Shown one piece after another: positions 32,385 through 45,400 of a stretch of 64,000 nt of DNA. This DNA comes from Trachythela sp. YZ-2020. Its lineage: Eukaryota > Cnidaria > Anthozoa > Malacalcyonacea > Clavulariidae. The stretch lies in NCBI GenBank assembly GCA_016169945.1, contig JADLSH010000355.1:3405501-3469500 (forward strand), read 5' to 3'. Position 1 is the first letter of the stretch, and the number at the start of each line of letters is the position of its first letter. The notes beneath the pieces are model-generated. The model saw only the letters and a program-made list of their open reading frames with translations. It made no database searches and was not told the origin of the DNA. The position numbers were made by a program, and so were the translations under genes.

Positions 32385-35300
32385 ATGTCTAAAGAGATCT
32401 CATCAACTTCTGACGTTACCGAACCACATACAGACGATCAAAACAGTTCTAACAACGCATTAAATCACAAGACAGATGAGAAAGCTGCATCACAGACTTT
32501 GGAAACAGAAACCATTGACAAAACTCCTATCTCATCGGCTACTACCTTCAATGAATTACATAAAAATGAGAACGAAAATGTCGTGGTAAATGAAAGTATT
32601 GAGATCACAGAACCGACACAAGGTTTTAACGCGACTGAATGTGTAAAATTTGCTGAAAAGTTGTATAAGGTATTTTGCTTACATCCATAAATATACATTT
32701 TCAAAAGCGTACATGAGAAAGTACGCTTTCTCTACCCCCTCTCAGAGTGTACTCTTTAATGAAGAATCCAGAACTTTGCCAGGACTGATGATGATGGCTC
32801 TATAGGTCAACATTTTAAAAAGCGTAGACTGGTTATTAACCACGTCCCCCTAGCACACGGTTTGAAGGCTTGTGAAAATTTGATAAGTATAGATGACCCC
32901 TTAATAGTTTCTAAAATCTATTCTTCTAGGGGAGGATGTGCGGGTCAGTGGATGCTTTCGCACTTTTCGGGAACGACCCAATGTTACTTAGTGGTACAAT
33001 TTCGCTGTTTAATTAATAAAAAAAAAATTTAAGTTAACTAGTTACACCGGTTTTGCTTTCACTTTTCTAGATCGTCGAAGAACTGCGCATTGGAAGGGTA
33101 ATATGACGACCATAAACGTTTCAACTCATTAGAAAATATAAATTGTTTTTCTAGGATATTATATTCTATAATGTCTTAATGATACATGAAAAATAAAACA
33201 CAGTTCGATGGTCTTTTGTAGTAACATCATGTTTCATTCTGCATGCAAATATTTCTTTCTGTACGCCTGCATTCGTGGATACATTATTTCAGGGATGGAT
33301 TTACTGAGGGGGAGGGGGGTGCAGGATGGGTGCTAATTCCCATATCAAATCCAAATTTTGGATATGACAAGGCATTTATAAAACAAACATAAGATATCGG
33401 GCCAATCGTTTTGACCATCTAGGCACTCTTATTTTTCAAAAATGTTCTGACAAGATGACCCCCTCGACTCTGTGCGGGTTGCTCAGTGATGATTCACCCC
33501 GCCTCGGATGCCGGCCACGCCCTGCTCCATGACCAGGGCCCACATAGTTCTTGTAAACAGCAATTAGTGCAACGGTAGTTATAGTTTAATTTGTAGTTTT
33601 ATAGAGTTTCTTTTGTAAATATAGAGGTTTAGTTTAGGAACGGTTTGTTAAAAGACTGATAGGGCTACCGTTGCAAAATATTTTTAAATAATAAAATAAT
33701 AGCATCCCCTCCTATTAGATCAAGCGGGATACATCCCTGTATTATTCACGACGGGATATCTAGGTTCGTTCAGCCAGTGCATAATCCACAAAAGATAAAA
33801 CAAAAAGTAACACAAAACATAACTTTTTATTCATTACTAAGGTAAGCGATAAAGAAAACGAGTTACGAATACAGAAGTTGATGTCGGATAAAAATGATTT
33901 GGAGAGAATAAAGGTAAGTGAAAATCTGGCTAACAGTCCATGAACATCTCCCGTGCAGCCCGTTTGTGCGAGTGAGGTAAAAAAATAATGGCATTATTCG
34001 TTTTCTGAAGGACGATGAAGCATTAAAGAAACAGGAACTGATTCAAAAGCACAGTATGCAACAAGATGAGACAAGAAAACAGGTTGCAAAACTTAACTTA
34101 CTGTATTTATACTGGTTGCTCTATCAGTTCTAAACTGCTCTCTCTAGACGTCCAGTAAGAGCATCTTTATTGGTCCAGTGTTACTACAGGTGGAAACCTT
34201 AACTAAACTAAGTTCATTCACACTAGATAGTTTTGTCAGTTCTGTCTAAACTGCTCTTCCTATAGGTCTAGATGTTCAGGAAGGACATATAGGCTAACCC
34301 ACATAACCTGGATATTGTCATACAAAGAAACCCATCTTACGACAGCAATATTCTTGCACACGTTTTGTTACTGGTAAACAATTCTGTCTCAGGAGCCAGT
34401 TGTGCGAAGCACTATAAATATACACATAACTATCCTAAAAATGTTAAGTTTGTTTGGCCGTTTAGTAAATGTAATTAGACTTTCTCCGTGCACCGTTATG
34501 GGCTTACCAAATAGAGAAGCAAAATGGAATTCGTACAACCGGCTCTAGATGAATTTACCTCAGTGGCCATAGACCATTACAACATCTTCCGTCATCTTCC
34601 ACCATCGCAGTTAACTTTTACCGGCACTCTTATATTGATAAAACCTGTTTTCTTTAGATGGTGTTTTTTCTTTCATTTTCTATATTACGTATTGTGTAGC
34701 TTGGCATGATCTTGATTACCAAATTGGGCTTAGTCCAGATCTTGCACTAGATTGACGATTTTTTCTTATCAATTTTCATAGTTTGATGATAAGCTTCGTT
34801 CTCTCCAAGAAGACAAGGTAAATACGCCTTTTGTGATAGTTAATACAATTTCATCGGTATTCCTGAAAACAATGAAAAACTTCAAATTTAGCCCTACTAT
34901 CATCCAACGTAAATACAAATGAACATACAAGTGAGTTTCATAAGTCATGGGGAAAGTGCATGGTACTTTAACCTTTCACTGGTATCAAATGGAAATGGAA
35001 AATTCATATATTTTATTCTGGCTAATACCAGATAATTTGACTTGTCAAAGTGAAAGTCATTGGTAGATAAACTACTGGATGTAGCTTTGCATTAATTATC
35101 TTTTTGTCCTGTCAAGACTAAACACACGTTGGAGAGACAAAGTGGAGAACAGGAGATTAAAGCTTTAAAAGATGAGATCAGATCTTTACACGTAAGTCGA
35201 GTAAATGTGAATGGAATTCACGACCGTGTGTGTGTGTGCCCTATCAAGTAATATCATACACGAGGAGTTTATTATAGTGATTTGAAACACCGAAAAGTGT

Positions 35301-36629
35301 GTTGAAAAACAAGGCGCTAGCTGAGTTTTTTAACATACTTTGAGGTGTTTTTAAACCACTATAATAAACGACTTGGAGTGTATGATATAGCTTCTCAAAC
35401 AAACCAGTATTTAAAGAGAAATTCAACGCGAAAGTTGAGTTAATTTATGGGTGTTTATTACCGTGGTATCAAGACAACGATACGGCGGTGATTTCCTTTG
35501 TGTTTTGCTCATGAATTATTAATAAGTTTGAGAACGTAGTTTATACAACTATCAATGTACTTCTATATTAATCAGATCAACAAGTACAGCATGGAGAAGA
35601 TGATTAAAGACCAGGTAAATATTACACGTCCCAACATAGGAACAAAAAAAGGCATGACCAGTTTGATCTTGAATGTTACTAATTTTCTCAGGGCATCAAG
35701 GCCAGTATACAAGACATAAAGGCCAGTACATATAGGGCATCAAGGCTAGTTTTAAACTTTCATTCAGTTGTTTTAGAAGAATACATGTATAGTATACTGT
35801 TATAGTTTCCATGAAAACAAGAAAGTTATAGTCAGTAAAGACTATGTGTTCATGAACTAAAAATGCGTTGCACGTTTTTCAAAAAGAGCAGAAAAAATAT
35901 TCTACAACTTACTTCACCGTTTTGTATTTGTATTTTTCACTTTTAGTTTCTAAGATACAGTTGGTCAAAATCTCTTGCTACAAATTTAGTTGTCAATTTT
36001 ACTAAGTACTGAGGTTGAGGCATGCAAGTCTAGCTGCCACCAACATTTTAAGGAACGCCAGATCCAGAACCATGGAATATCAAATACAAACTATCTAACT
36101 CAGCTGGCAAAGGTCGAGAACCAATGTAAAGATATCTTCAAACAATGTTCACATGTTCTAGCAACCGTGGATAAAGTGGAGGCAAATAGTAAGGGGCTGC
36201 TTACACGCTCTCGCTTTAATTCCAAAGTGTGAAAAATTGCTTGGACCATAAATAAAGCCTTTAATTTCAATGCTGCAAACTATATTTTATCTCTAGTAAA
36301 CTCATCAACGAAACTAAACAAGAAACTGGGCTTTATGAATGAGCATCAGAAATGTATCTTTCTAACATACAAAGAGAAATATGAGAAAACCAAACAAGAT
36401 TTGATCAGTCTACAGGCTGGAAAAGTTTTATCTTCACCTGAGGGAGAAAACAGCAACAATACTAAAGAATCAATAGTTCATGCGGAAGACGAGCTGAGAA
36501 TGGTATATGAAATCTTGAAATTATGGTTACAGCATAGGAAGGGATTTAAGCCACAATTTAGAATTGCCTACGAGGGGTGAAAAATTAGGGATGCAAATTG
36601 CCACCCCATAACTATCCGGAAATGACGTA

Positions 36630-37130
36630 ACAAAGATTTGGGTTTGGATTAGAGTTCAGATCAGAATTAGGATTACATTTAGGATAAGGGTTAGGATTAT
36701 GGTTAAGATTAGAATTAAAGTTAGGATTACATTTAGGATAAGGGTTAGGATTAGAGTTAGGATTAGAATTAAAGTTAGGATTACATTAAGGATAAGGGTT
36801 AGGATTAGGGTTAAGATTAGAACTAGGGTTAGGGTTCAGATCACAATTAGGATTGCATTTAGGATAGGGGTTACGATTAGAATTAAAGTTAGGATTACAT
36901 TTAGGATAAGGGTTAGGATTAGAGTTAGGGTTCAGATCACAATTAGGATTGCAGTTAGGATAAGGGTTAGGATTTGAGTTAGGATTAAGGTTAATATTAG
37001 AATTAGGGTTCAGATCACAATTAGGTTTGCATTTAGGATAAGGGTTAGGATTTGAGTTAGGATTAAGGTTAAGATCAGAATTAGGATTCCATTTAGGATA
37101 AGGGTTAGGATTAGAGTTAGGATTACACTT
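36630..37130. repeat. Degenerate telomere-like TTAGGG/TTAGGA satellite in CC-B intron
   Basis: About 500 bases of irregular units such as GGGTTAGGATTAGAGTTAGGATTAC. The same intron in CC-C has only about 120 bases (54985-55107). ORFs of the IRIRVRIRV and NPNPNPYP type across it are artefacts. Confidence 0.9.
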
Positions 37131-37460
37131 AATCGAAGTGCGCTTGAAGTCAAAACCGGACACTGCATTGTCAATATAGAGTTAAAACTAACTTATCATA
37201 ACTTATTATATTTGTAATATATTCTATTACAAGCAAAAAGAACTTTGTTAGCAAGTACAAGTGCAACTGAACGATTCTAGACACGAGATCCAGGTAAGGC
37301 ATTGAACGGAATAATCTATATTTAGACAGAAAAACTCTACAGTACTCGCGACAGAGTAAGGGCACCTCTTTATTAGTCTACTGAGGTGTTTGGTATAGAG
37401 TAAAACAGGAATCACTCTTTTTTACATGCAAGACGAAATTGTAATCAGAAAACAGCATAT

Positions 37461-37523
37461 TGCAGGAATCGAACCGCAGTCATAGAAATAAAAGGTACAC
37501 TAATGATCCACTTTGCCACCAAC
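37461..37523 (-). mobile_element. tRNA-derived SINE fragment
   Basis: On the minus strand the end reads GGTTCGATTCCTGCA (a B-box type), preceded by text like CCTTTTATTTCTATGACTGC. A CC-C counterpart is at 55436-55500. It is partial: the A-box side is degraded. Confidence 0.55.
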
Positions 37524-38455
37524 AGTCCATTTTTTGAAGATAGATCTTTGGTTTATATTTATACCAGGCTAACAGTCGTATGTAAATTAAGTTGGTATCG
37601 AGATATCGACTGAGAGAATGATATACCTCAGAGTTGGCTTATTAGCCCGGTGACGAATAAAGGATAATTGATTTTTGCATGATTTTTGCAAGCAAACAAC
37701 CTGCCTATTTTTCCAGGAGCTGCTTAGAAGTCTTGACAATGCACACTCGCTATTGTCTAAACATGTTGAGACCAACAACAAGTATGCTGAGAGTGAAATA
37801 CTGTTGCATTTGGAACTTGATGACTTGAGAACTGAGTGTGAGAAATACAAAGATGAACTGAAAGCTGAGAAGAATTCTGTACAGGAAAAAGTTGGGCAGA
37901 TTGAGGAGTTCAAGAACACGATAGATGAAAAGGTATTGGGAATAGAGATGGTAATGAAGAGAACTAATGTAGATAACTGTGAACGGTTCTAAAATGTTCT
38001 CCATAGAGGTCCAGTACTACAGTATATGTGGTAGAGTCGTTCCTGCTCATTGCAATATTCAACTTTGCGTTTACTCTACTATAGGAAAAGCAGGTGAGCG
38101 TGCAGATAGAGCAATTACAAAAACAAAACGAAACACTGGCTAAAAAGAAAAAGTCCTTGAAAGAACTGAACACAACTTGGTCACAAAAGATTGTCGAGCA
38201 GACAGACGAAATTGAATCGATGAAGAAAAAGATGACCGAAGTCGAAATTTTGATGGAAGAAACAAGGAAAAAAATGGAGTGAGGTGGAAACACTAGAGGA
38301 AAAGGTAAAAACGGAGGTTATAGTATAACATAAATTCAAACTTATTGATAATTCAGGATAAAAAAGGAACACCGATATCCGAGGAAGAAATCGCCTGTAA
38401 ACTGTAACCACACACGCGTGTTTGTCTGATTGAAATGAAGTCGCAGACAACTGCG

Positions 38456-38530
38456 TATTTCAGGAATCGAACCCAGGTCACAGAGGTGAAAGACACATGC
38501 ACTAACCACTGTGACACCAAACTAACTGCT
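38456..38530 (-). mobile_element. tRNA-derived SINE
   Basis: The minus strand reads GGTGTCACAGTGGTTAGTGCA, then TCTTTCACCTCTGTGACCT and GGGTTCGATTCCTGAAAT. These are A-box-like and B-box-like motifs in tRNA spacing. The CC-C counterpart is 56475-56545. Confidence 0.7.
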
Positions 38531-38545
38531 CATACAAATGCATAA

Positions 38546-38612
38546 TGCAGGAATCGAACCCTTGTACGCTTGTTGCAGAGGTGAAAGGCAAATGACACCA
38601 GCACAAGTAAAA
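38546..38612 (-). mobile_element. tRNA-derived SINE, second copy
   Basis: B-box-like GGGTTCGATTCCTGCATTA on minus, preceded by CCTTTCACCTCTGCAAC. It lies about 90 bases from the previous SINE. The CC-C counterpart is 56558-56625, so both insertions predate the CC-B/CC-C duplication. Confidence 0.65.
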
Positions 38613-40882
38613 AAATCAACTGCCTAATCCATAATATGTTATCAAACCTCTAGGCTAGCCGCTACGAAAATCTTCTCCAGAATGCCGAGGAAGAAAAGCT
38701 CAAGAACAGCAACGAGGCGAACAAATGGAGAGAGAGAACAACCGAGTTGTTGCAGAATGAAGAGAAATTGAAAGTCGAGTTGGAGAAAGCAAAGAATGAA
38801 AATATAATGAAAGAACCACAAGATCAGTACACACAAACTGAGGTTTGTAGCTAGAACTTATAAATATTAACAGATCTCCAAAGTTAATTAATAGTCCTAC
38901 GAGGTACAAATAGAGTTCTCTAAGATATCCTTTATCTTTGTACGGTGAAATTAATATTCTAACCCTTGTATAGTCATAAAAATCTGACGTCCCTTGCTTG
39001 ATGATCTAGAAATTCTTACAATCATCTTCAAATCGATCCATTTTGAAGTTCATACGAAATCTGACTGCATGATACTGAGAATTGAAGCCATGCTCAGCTG
39101 TATTCTTGGCCTATTTTGATAGATTAAACCCATCTACGCTGCCATACTTACAGCAACTCGCACATGTTTCATTGTAGGTTATTGAGAACGCAAATAAGGA
39201 AACGAATACTATCAGCCTTTTAAATGAAATGAGCAGAATGTTGGACAAAGGTGGGCAGACCATGGTATCTTTTGCGTCTTTTCAGAAGTCGTATCCACAA
39301 ATTACAATAGAGAGCTTTAGATTTGACTATGAGTACGACTACGGGATTCGTTAGTTTGCATGCCATAATCTCGTAGTAAATGCTTATTCACTGCAGATTT
39401 TTTTCAAAAATCAGTTGTCAATTTACATGGCTACTGAGATTATAGCGTCGTACGTGATTGCGTAAAGACGATGGCGGCGTGAACAACGAATCTCGTGTAG
39501 CTACCCGTAGTCAACAAAAAAAGCTCTAATCTAAGGAGTCAAGATTTGACTATTTATAGACTGGGATTTGCTAGTTTGTGATGCCATAATCTCGTAATCT
39601 CGTAGTAAATGCTTATTTCACTTTCAAAATCAGCTGTCAATTTGGCTACAATGAGAGAGATTATATTATGGTATTAGATTGCGTAAGCGACGATGGCGTG
39701 TGCAAACAACAATTCGTAGTCACCTGTAGTCAAATCTAGTTTTTCCTAATCTAAAAGAGGGTACAACTTGTATGGTACGGCATTAATAGAGTTAAAAAAC
39801 CCAGAAGGCAGTCAGAGAATGCACACTTCCGCCAGAAAATTAAGTCAAGTATTCATGCATAAATTATACATGCACTAATTATACATTCAGTTCTCTTCAG
39901 CTGGGGAAGAAAGACAAACTTTTGTAATTGAACCAAAAGATCGATTTGTCCTTGGTTTATGCCCATTAGTACACACGCACAAACAAACACACTCATATTT
40001 TGTATATCGTTTGCCGATTATATTTTATATTTTCAGGCACACGTCAAGAAATTTCTTCAGGAATCCAACATAGTACAGATGAGATGATGACAACGATCTC
40101 AAGTCAACGATCACATTCAAGCTAGGTTACCCACGAATAGTATCACAGCTAGACAATCCAAACGTGACATGACGTCTGCTTCTGATATTTCAATGGACAA
40201 AACACCCAGCCTTGAAACACATGAAACAACGAAGAAAAACACCAGGGACAACAGTACTGCTATGCAGCAACCAATTATAGCCAAATCACAGGTCTTTCAT
40301 AACCTTGAGCAAGAGAAGTCTAGCATAACAACATCCAGCAACGACTCCGAGTTATCCAAAAATACTTCCAGTAAATATGGTAAACCAAAAGCACATGAAT
40401 CTACCGTTAAGAAACAAACAATCGAAAAAATTCCACCTAAAGGAGCAACTGATGTACCCATCTCGACCAATAAACAAGAAGCTCTCACAGCTCAATCTGT
40501 TTCTTTACTGGAAGAAACATGTACAGTTTTAACTTCACAACAAGCAAATGATGCTTCCCGAAACACTCCAGCCCAAAGCAAAGACGCCGTTTTGAACATC
40601 ACTACAAACCAAAGTGAAAACACTGTTATTCATAGCATAAGCACAACCGTGTCAAATGAATCGTGTTTAAAAGAGAATAGCACTTCCCCACTACAGCAGA
40701 GCCTTGGGTTAACAAGTCAACGTCGTGCCATGCCAAGCCAAAAAGAAGCCCCAGAGGGTAAAATAACCGCATTGTTGCGAGGGATGAAAGAGCATACATT
40801 GGGGAGTAAGTCTCAAGAAAAACGCACTCCTTTACTTGCAATTGTAAAACCAAGTTCACAAGGTACATTGATAAAATTGGCC

Positions 40883-40978
40883 TCAAGCCAAACTCTTTCC
40901 CAGCCCTCCAGCCAAACTCGTCCCCAGACCTCGAGCCAACCTCGTCCCCAGGTTTCGACCCAACCTCATTCCCAGGCT
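40883..40978 (+). repeat. 24-bp coding minisatellite, four copies (CC-B)
   Basis: Four tandem 8-residue units of the form SSQTxxQx (first SSQTLSQP, last STQPHSQA). CC-C has six units at 58433-58576. The difference is a whole number of units, so the frame is kept. Confidence 0.85.
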
Positions 40979-41316
40979 CTTACATCGAGCTTCGCCAACA
41001 CTCAGACTCGGGCGAAAATCATGGCTGAAATATCAAAAGAGACTACCACAGACAACCAGAATTCCCAAAGTAGAAACCCAACGCCACCAAGTTATGCAAG
41101 CGAGACTGGGCTAGGGATTACTTCTGATCAAGAAATGACTCAATCATTGACTGAAACAAACAGGAAAGCAAATCAACTAGTGAAGATTTTTGTTTCTCAG
41201 ACGAAGAAGATGAAAGCATTCCTCGAGCGATTGGAAGTCAGGTTGATCGCATCGAAACTTTTCTCAAGAATGAAAGATTAAGATTGAGTAAGAAACGAAA
41301 GGCAATAGACGAGTGA

Positions 41317-42492
41317 TGTAGTGGAGCTTCACTATAGATTAATGGAAGTTGTTAGGTTTTTCTTGTTTGTTTCTTTGCTGAAATAAAACGTTTTAATAAT
41401 GTTAAGAAGATATTTACATTACATGCATTTTGTACATGTCGAAACTTTTCTCAAGAAAAATAATTGAGATTATGTAAGAAACGGAAGGAAATCGACGACA
41501 GGCAAGTGTCTAGTACATAGCAAGAAATTTGTCTTGAACATATAAACCGGGGGCAACAAAGCCGCCCATACCTCACTGCTGTGCTATGATAAAATAAAGT
41601 TAAAAATCCGTTTTCATGCATGGTATTGTACTGATTTGCACAATGAAAGCTTGGCTTTCCTTCGCTTGGCTATGTTTAAACAACAGCATTCATTGTTGCC
41701 CTTGGGGATCTGGGGAAAACTCTGACTATAATTAAACTACATAATTATATTATGAAATAACGAAACATCATGTGATTGGAAAACGACTTCCGCGAAACCA
41801 TATATGTAAATATTTTGACGGTAGATTCGATTTGAATGGCTGATATGCATGTTTTCATGCTGTGCATTCATTGCCTGTCTAAATACGGAAATACAGGCAT
41901 GGACTTCTTTGTAATTGGTGTTTTTAATGCTAGTTTTTAAAATTTCGCATTACCGAAGCGTAAAAATCAAGAAAAAACTCAAACCGAAAACAATATATGT
42001 CGAAATATGAAGAATAGACACGTCCCGAATTTGCTTGAGTGCACAAGGAAACCATAGCTTGAGACAATGTATTCATTGTAAATATGTAGTTTACATTGCC
42101 AGCCAGCCAGTGTCTATTGTTAAGAAAAGAAAGGGGGCTACATGTAAGGAGAATTTAGATCAATAACAGTTTATAAAATTTATGTTTTTATTATGAATTA
42201 GTCTATTCCCTCAATTTGCAGTTATTTTAAAAACGAATAAAAGACATTTTGATGTTTGTAGCTACTTGCTTATGGAAACCTCAAAGAAGGTTGGGGAACT
42301 CTCAAGTACATAAAAACCTGATTATGCAAATCTTTGCACTGATTTGCTCTGAAGTTCTCACAAGTAACTCGGTATCACAATCGACTTTGGGCAACGAAGG
42401 ATAGCGTTGTTTATTTATTAAATCATTCACAAGTTGGACTTGGTTAAAGTAGGTTTTATCAAAGTTAAAACCTCAGAGGATTAGTTAAAACT
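41317..42492 (+). promoter_or_regulatory. CC-B 3' end and IRG-D promoter region
   Basis: The first part, with AATAAAACG near 41383, looks like a polyadenylation site for CC-B. The rest is almost identical to 59.1-60.2 kb. Promoter candidates are kappaB-like GGGGAACTCTC (42293-42303), an ACATAAAAAC stretch in the TATA position (42308-42317) and a perfect octamer ATGCAAAT (42324-42331). Noncoding otherwise. Confidence 0.5.
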
Positions 42493-45400
42493 ATGAGCTC
42501 GAGCGACTCATCAAGTAAAAATATGAGCGACTCATCTAGTAACACTAAGGACGACTCATTTAGTAACACTATGAGCGAATCATCTAATATCAATATCGGC
42601 GACTCGTCATTAGATACAGACGATGACTATGAGCATTTAAACATGGAAGATGTGCCAAAACATATTGAAGAACATGGCGTGTCTGGAATAGAAGAATTTT
42701 TTAAAGCAAAACTTGAACGATGGAAAGATGTGGAGATAAATATCGGCGTAACAGGTGATTCAGGCGTTGGAAAATCCAGCTTTATAAACGCCATAAGAGG
42801 GTAGGTGATTTATTTTATTCATATAAAATAAACAAGTTAATAAGATTCTGGGTTACTCGTTTATTCTGGGTTGCCCGTTTAATTTAAACGGTATACTGGT
42901 GGATAAGCCATAATAAACTGATAACGTACGCTTTCAAACATCTGGAGAATGTCTGAACTTCCCAATGGAAGTGCTGAATTTTCAACTCAGGCCATGTGAT
43001 ACTCGAGTTAATTTTACAAAGAAGAATGACTATAAGATTTTGTTTTGCTCAACGTGAAAAAAATACGAAGAATGTATGCTAAGGACATCGTCCTACAGTA
43101 TGACTAAGAAAGCAATTTCCAGATATTTCAGAAGAGTACGAGAAATCCTCAGTTCCACGAATGGATTTGTATCAAATATTCCAGATTGTATGCAACCGGA
43201 AAACGCTTTAATTTACTTTGTTTAATTTAATATTAAAGGCTAAACATTTCCGCTTACGGAGGAGTTTGAATGAGTAATGGCCTTTTCTGTGAGTATTGGC
43301 CTGGAATCCAGATTTTCCAACGGCGACATTTTACGCGAGTATGCACAACTTCATGAATGATTCAAAAGAATACATTTTGTTTCGCCAGTGATAATACAGT
43401 ATGTTTTCCCCCTCGCCCGCAGGGGGTGAAGGCCTTGTCAGGCGAGGGTGGTAATCTCCGATGGGATATTTATACCATGTATGCGATTAAAGACGTGGCA
43501 TAGCGAGAGTTTGTAACCGGAAGGGAGGTATAGGCGCTATGGTCTCAAAGCATCACCATGGATTTAGTAGATAAACATGCAGAACTTGGTGATAAAATTA
43601 CAAAAGGAATAGATAAAGGAGAATACACAATTGGTATAATCTTCCTTGTCCTTGACTTGTCCAAAGCATTCGATACGATTAATCACAGGATTCCTATTAA
43701 AATGTTAAGAGGAATATGTTGAAAATGGTTTGAGTAATGGTTTAAAATGGCAAGTAAAATCAAAAGAAATAATAATAAAAAGTGTTGTTCCCCAAGCCAA
43801 AGATCAATTTTGGGACCACTTCTCTTTCTTCTATATAAAAGTGACATTCAAAATTGCAGTGATATTATTTCAACTATATTTTCGCAGATTGTGCCAATAT
43901 ACTTTACAGTCAAGGTTGCAAGCCTTAAAACACTAAAATTATGACAGTTCAATTTCCCAAGTTAATATATTTCTAGTTCTGTTTTAATTTTATGATTTAA
44001 ATTTAACCAGACTAGCAGATGATGACGAATTAGCAGCACCGACAGGTGTCAAAGAGACCACAAGAGAAGCTAAAGTCTACCCTCATCCTACAAACAAAAA
44101 AATATTCTTTTGGGATCTACCTGGTATAGGTATGTTAGTAGCAGTCGTATGATAAGGACTAATATAATGAGGACTAATAAACTAATCACCGAGCCCAAGG
44201 CGACTATTTGTATTAGTAGAAATTTCCAAAAGAAAAACAAAAATAGAAACAAATAGTATAGAATCAGTTGAAAAAGCTGCAGTACCTGACAAAATTCAGC
44301 GCTTTTCTCAGCGGCCGGTTAAGCCAGTTAACATGCCAGGAAAAGCGATATAAATGAAGAATAAACAAAGAGAAAAACAATATAAATGAAGAATAAACGA
44401 AGAGTTTGCAAACTAAAAACTAAAGTGGTTGAGCCGTACAGAAAAAAATGTTTACATGTCTATTTCGATAGCAAAAAGACGGTCCCTAGGGAAGAAAATT
44501 ATTGGATTTTCTTATCTCTTACCATAAAAAATGTTACAAAATTTAGCGGCATTTTTTTAATTTTAACTTTAAATCATTCTCAGAAAAACAGATTTTGTTT
44601 AAAATTCAGCATCTCGCGAAGAAGCTATTTTGAAACTGAATGTGATAACCACTGGTCAGACATTGGTTATCACTTTTTGGACGCTAAACTTCGACCAATC
44701 AGAATGCAGGAAAAGTAATATCTACCTCGCAATTTCTACTAATAAGACATGGACTTTACTAGACATTAGTATTTAAACAAAATATAGTTAACTACTTTAT
44801 ACTGTTGTGGTAATGATAAAGATGACGATGGTTGTGGTCGTTATGCACGATAGAGGCGGTAGCGTTCATTGATCATTACGATGGCCGGGGGTGATGGTGA
44901 TGATGGTGTGATGTGGTGCTGTTTGTGGTAATAATGATGATGAAGGTGGTGACGATGTTATGGTGGCGACGAGGATGGTGGTGGTGATGTTATGATGGCG
45001 ATGATGGTGGTGATTGATAGTAGAAGTAGTGTTCACAGTGATGGTGCATGAGGTTTACATTATTTTTACAGTAACACCTTGCACTAACCACTTAGACACC
45101 ACTACAAATTCAATAACAAGCCAAACAAATGAATATTGCAGGTACTCCAAACTACCCCACTCTTGAAGCCTACTGCGAGAAAGTCGGCTTGGAGAAGTAC
45201 GACACCTTCCTGATCTTAACCGCCGGGCGCTTCACTGAAAACGATCTACTGTTAGCCAGCAAAGTGAAATCCATCAAAAAGTCGTTCTTCTTTATACGCA
45301 CCAAGATCGATCAAGACTACGAGAACGAAAAGCTGAAGAAAAAATTTGACGAACAAGTAATGTTGAAGGACATTAGAGAAGATTGTTTGGAAAATTTGAA

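Larger units (their letters stand above)
32385..41316 (+). pseudogene. CC-B: coiled-coil gene copy with multiple disabling changes
   Basis: All exons of CC-C have counterparts: 32385-32669, 33071-33097, 33842-33913, 34011-34082, 34782-34817, 35117-35191, 35576-35614, 36053-36188, 36297-36502, 37234-37293, 37717-37932, 38085 to about 38316, 38654-38842, 39178-39250 and 40037-41316. Lesions against CC-C are a TAG at 37249-37251 where CC-C has CAG; an 11-base deletion near 38278 giving a TGA at 38280-38282; one extra base near 40090 (ACAACGATCTC against ACTGTATCTC) giving a TAG; and about 160 bases missing near 41157, which garbles the C-terminus. The long 3' ORF from 40169 is only the tail exon. 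At best a shortened protein of the first third could be made. Confidence 0.85.

Noticed and set aside
36699..36977. CRISPR-like array
   Set aside because: Units are irregular, about 6-18 bases, with no spacers; the genome is eukaryotic.
36699..37163. ORFs of IRIRVRIRV (+) and NPNPNPYP (-) repeats
   Set aside because: They are both strands of the telomere-like satellite read through, with no gene context.
37461..37523. Functional tRNA gene on minus
   Set aside because: Only the B-box side is well kept; no acceptor stem or anticodon arm can be drawn, so it is a SINE remnant.
40169..41281. Stand-alone 370-aa Ser/Thr-rich gene
   Set aside because: It is the frameshifted last exon of CC-B, not a separate gene.
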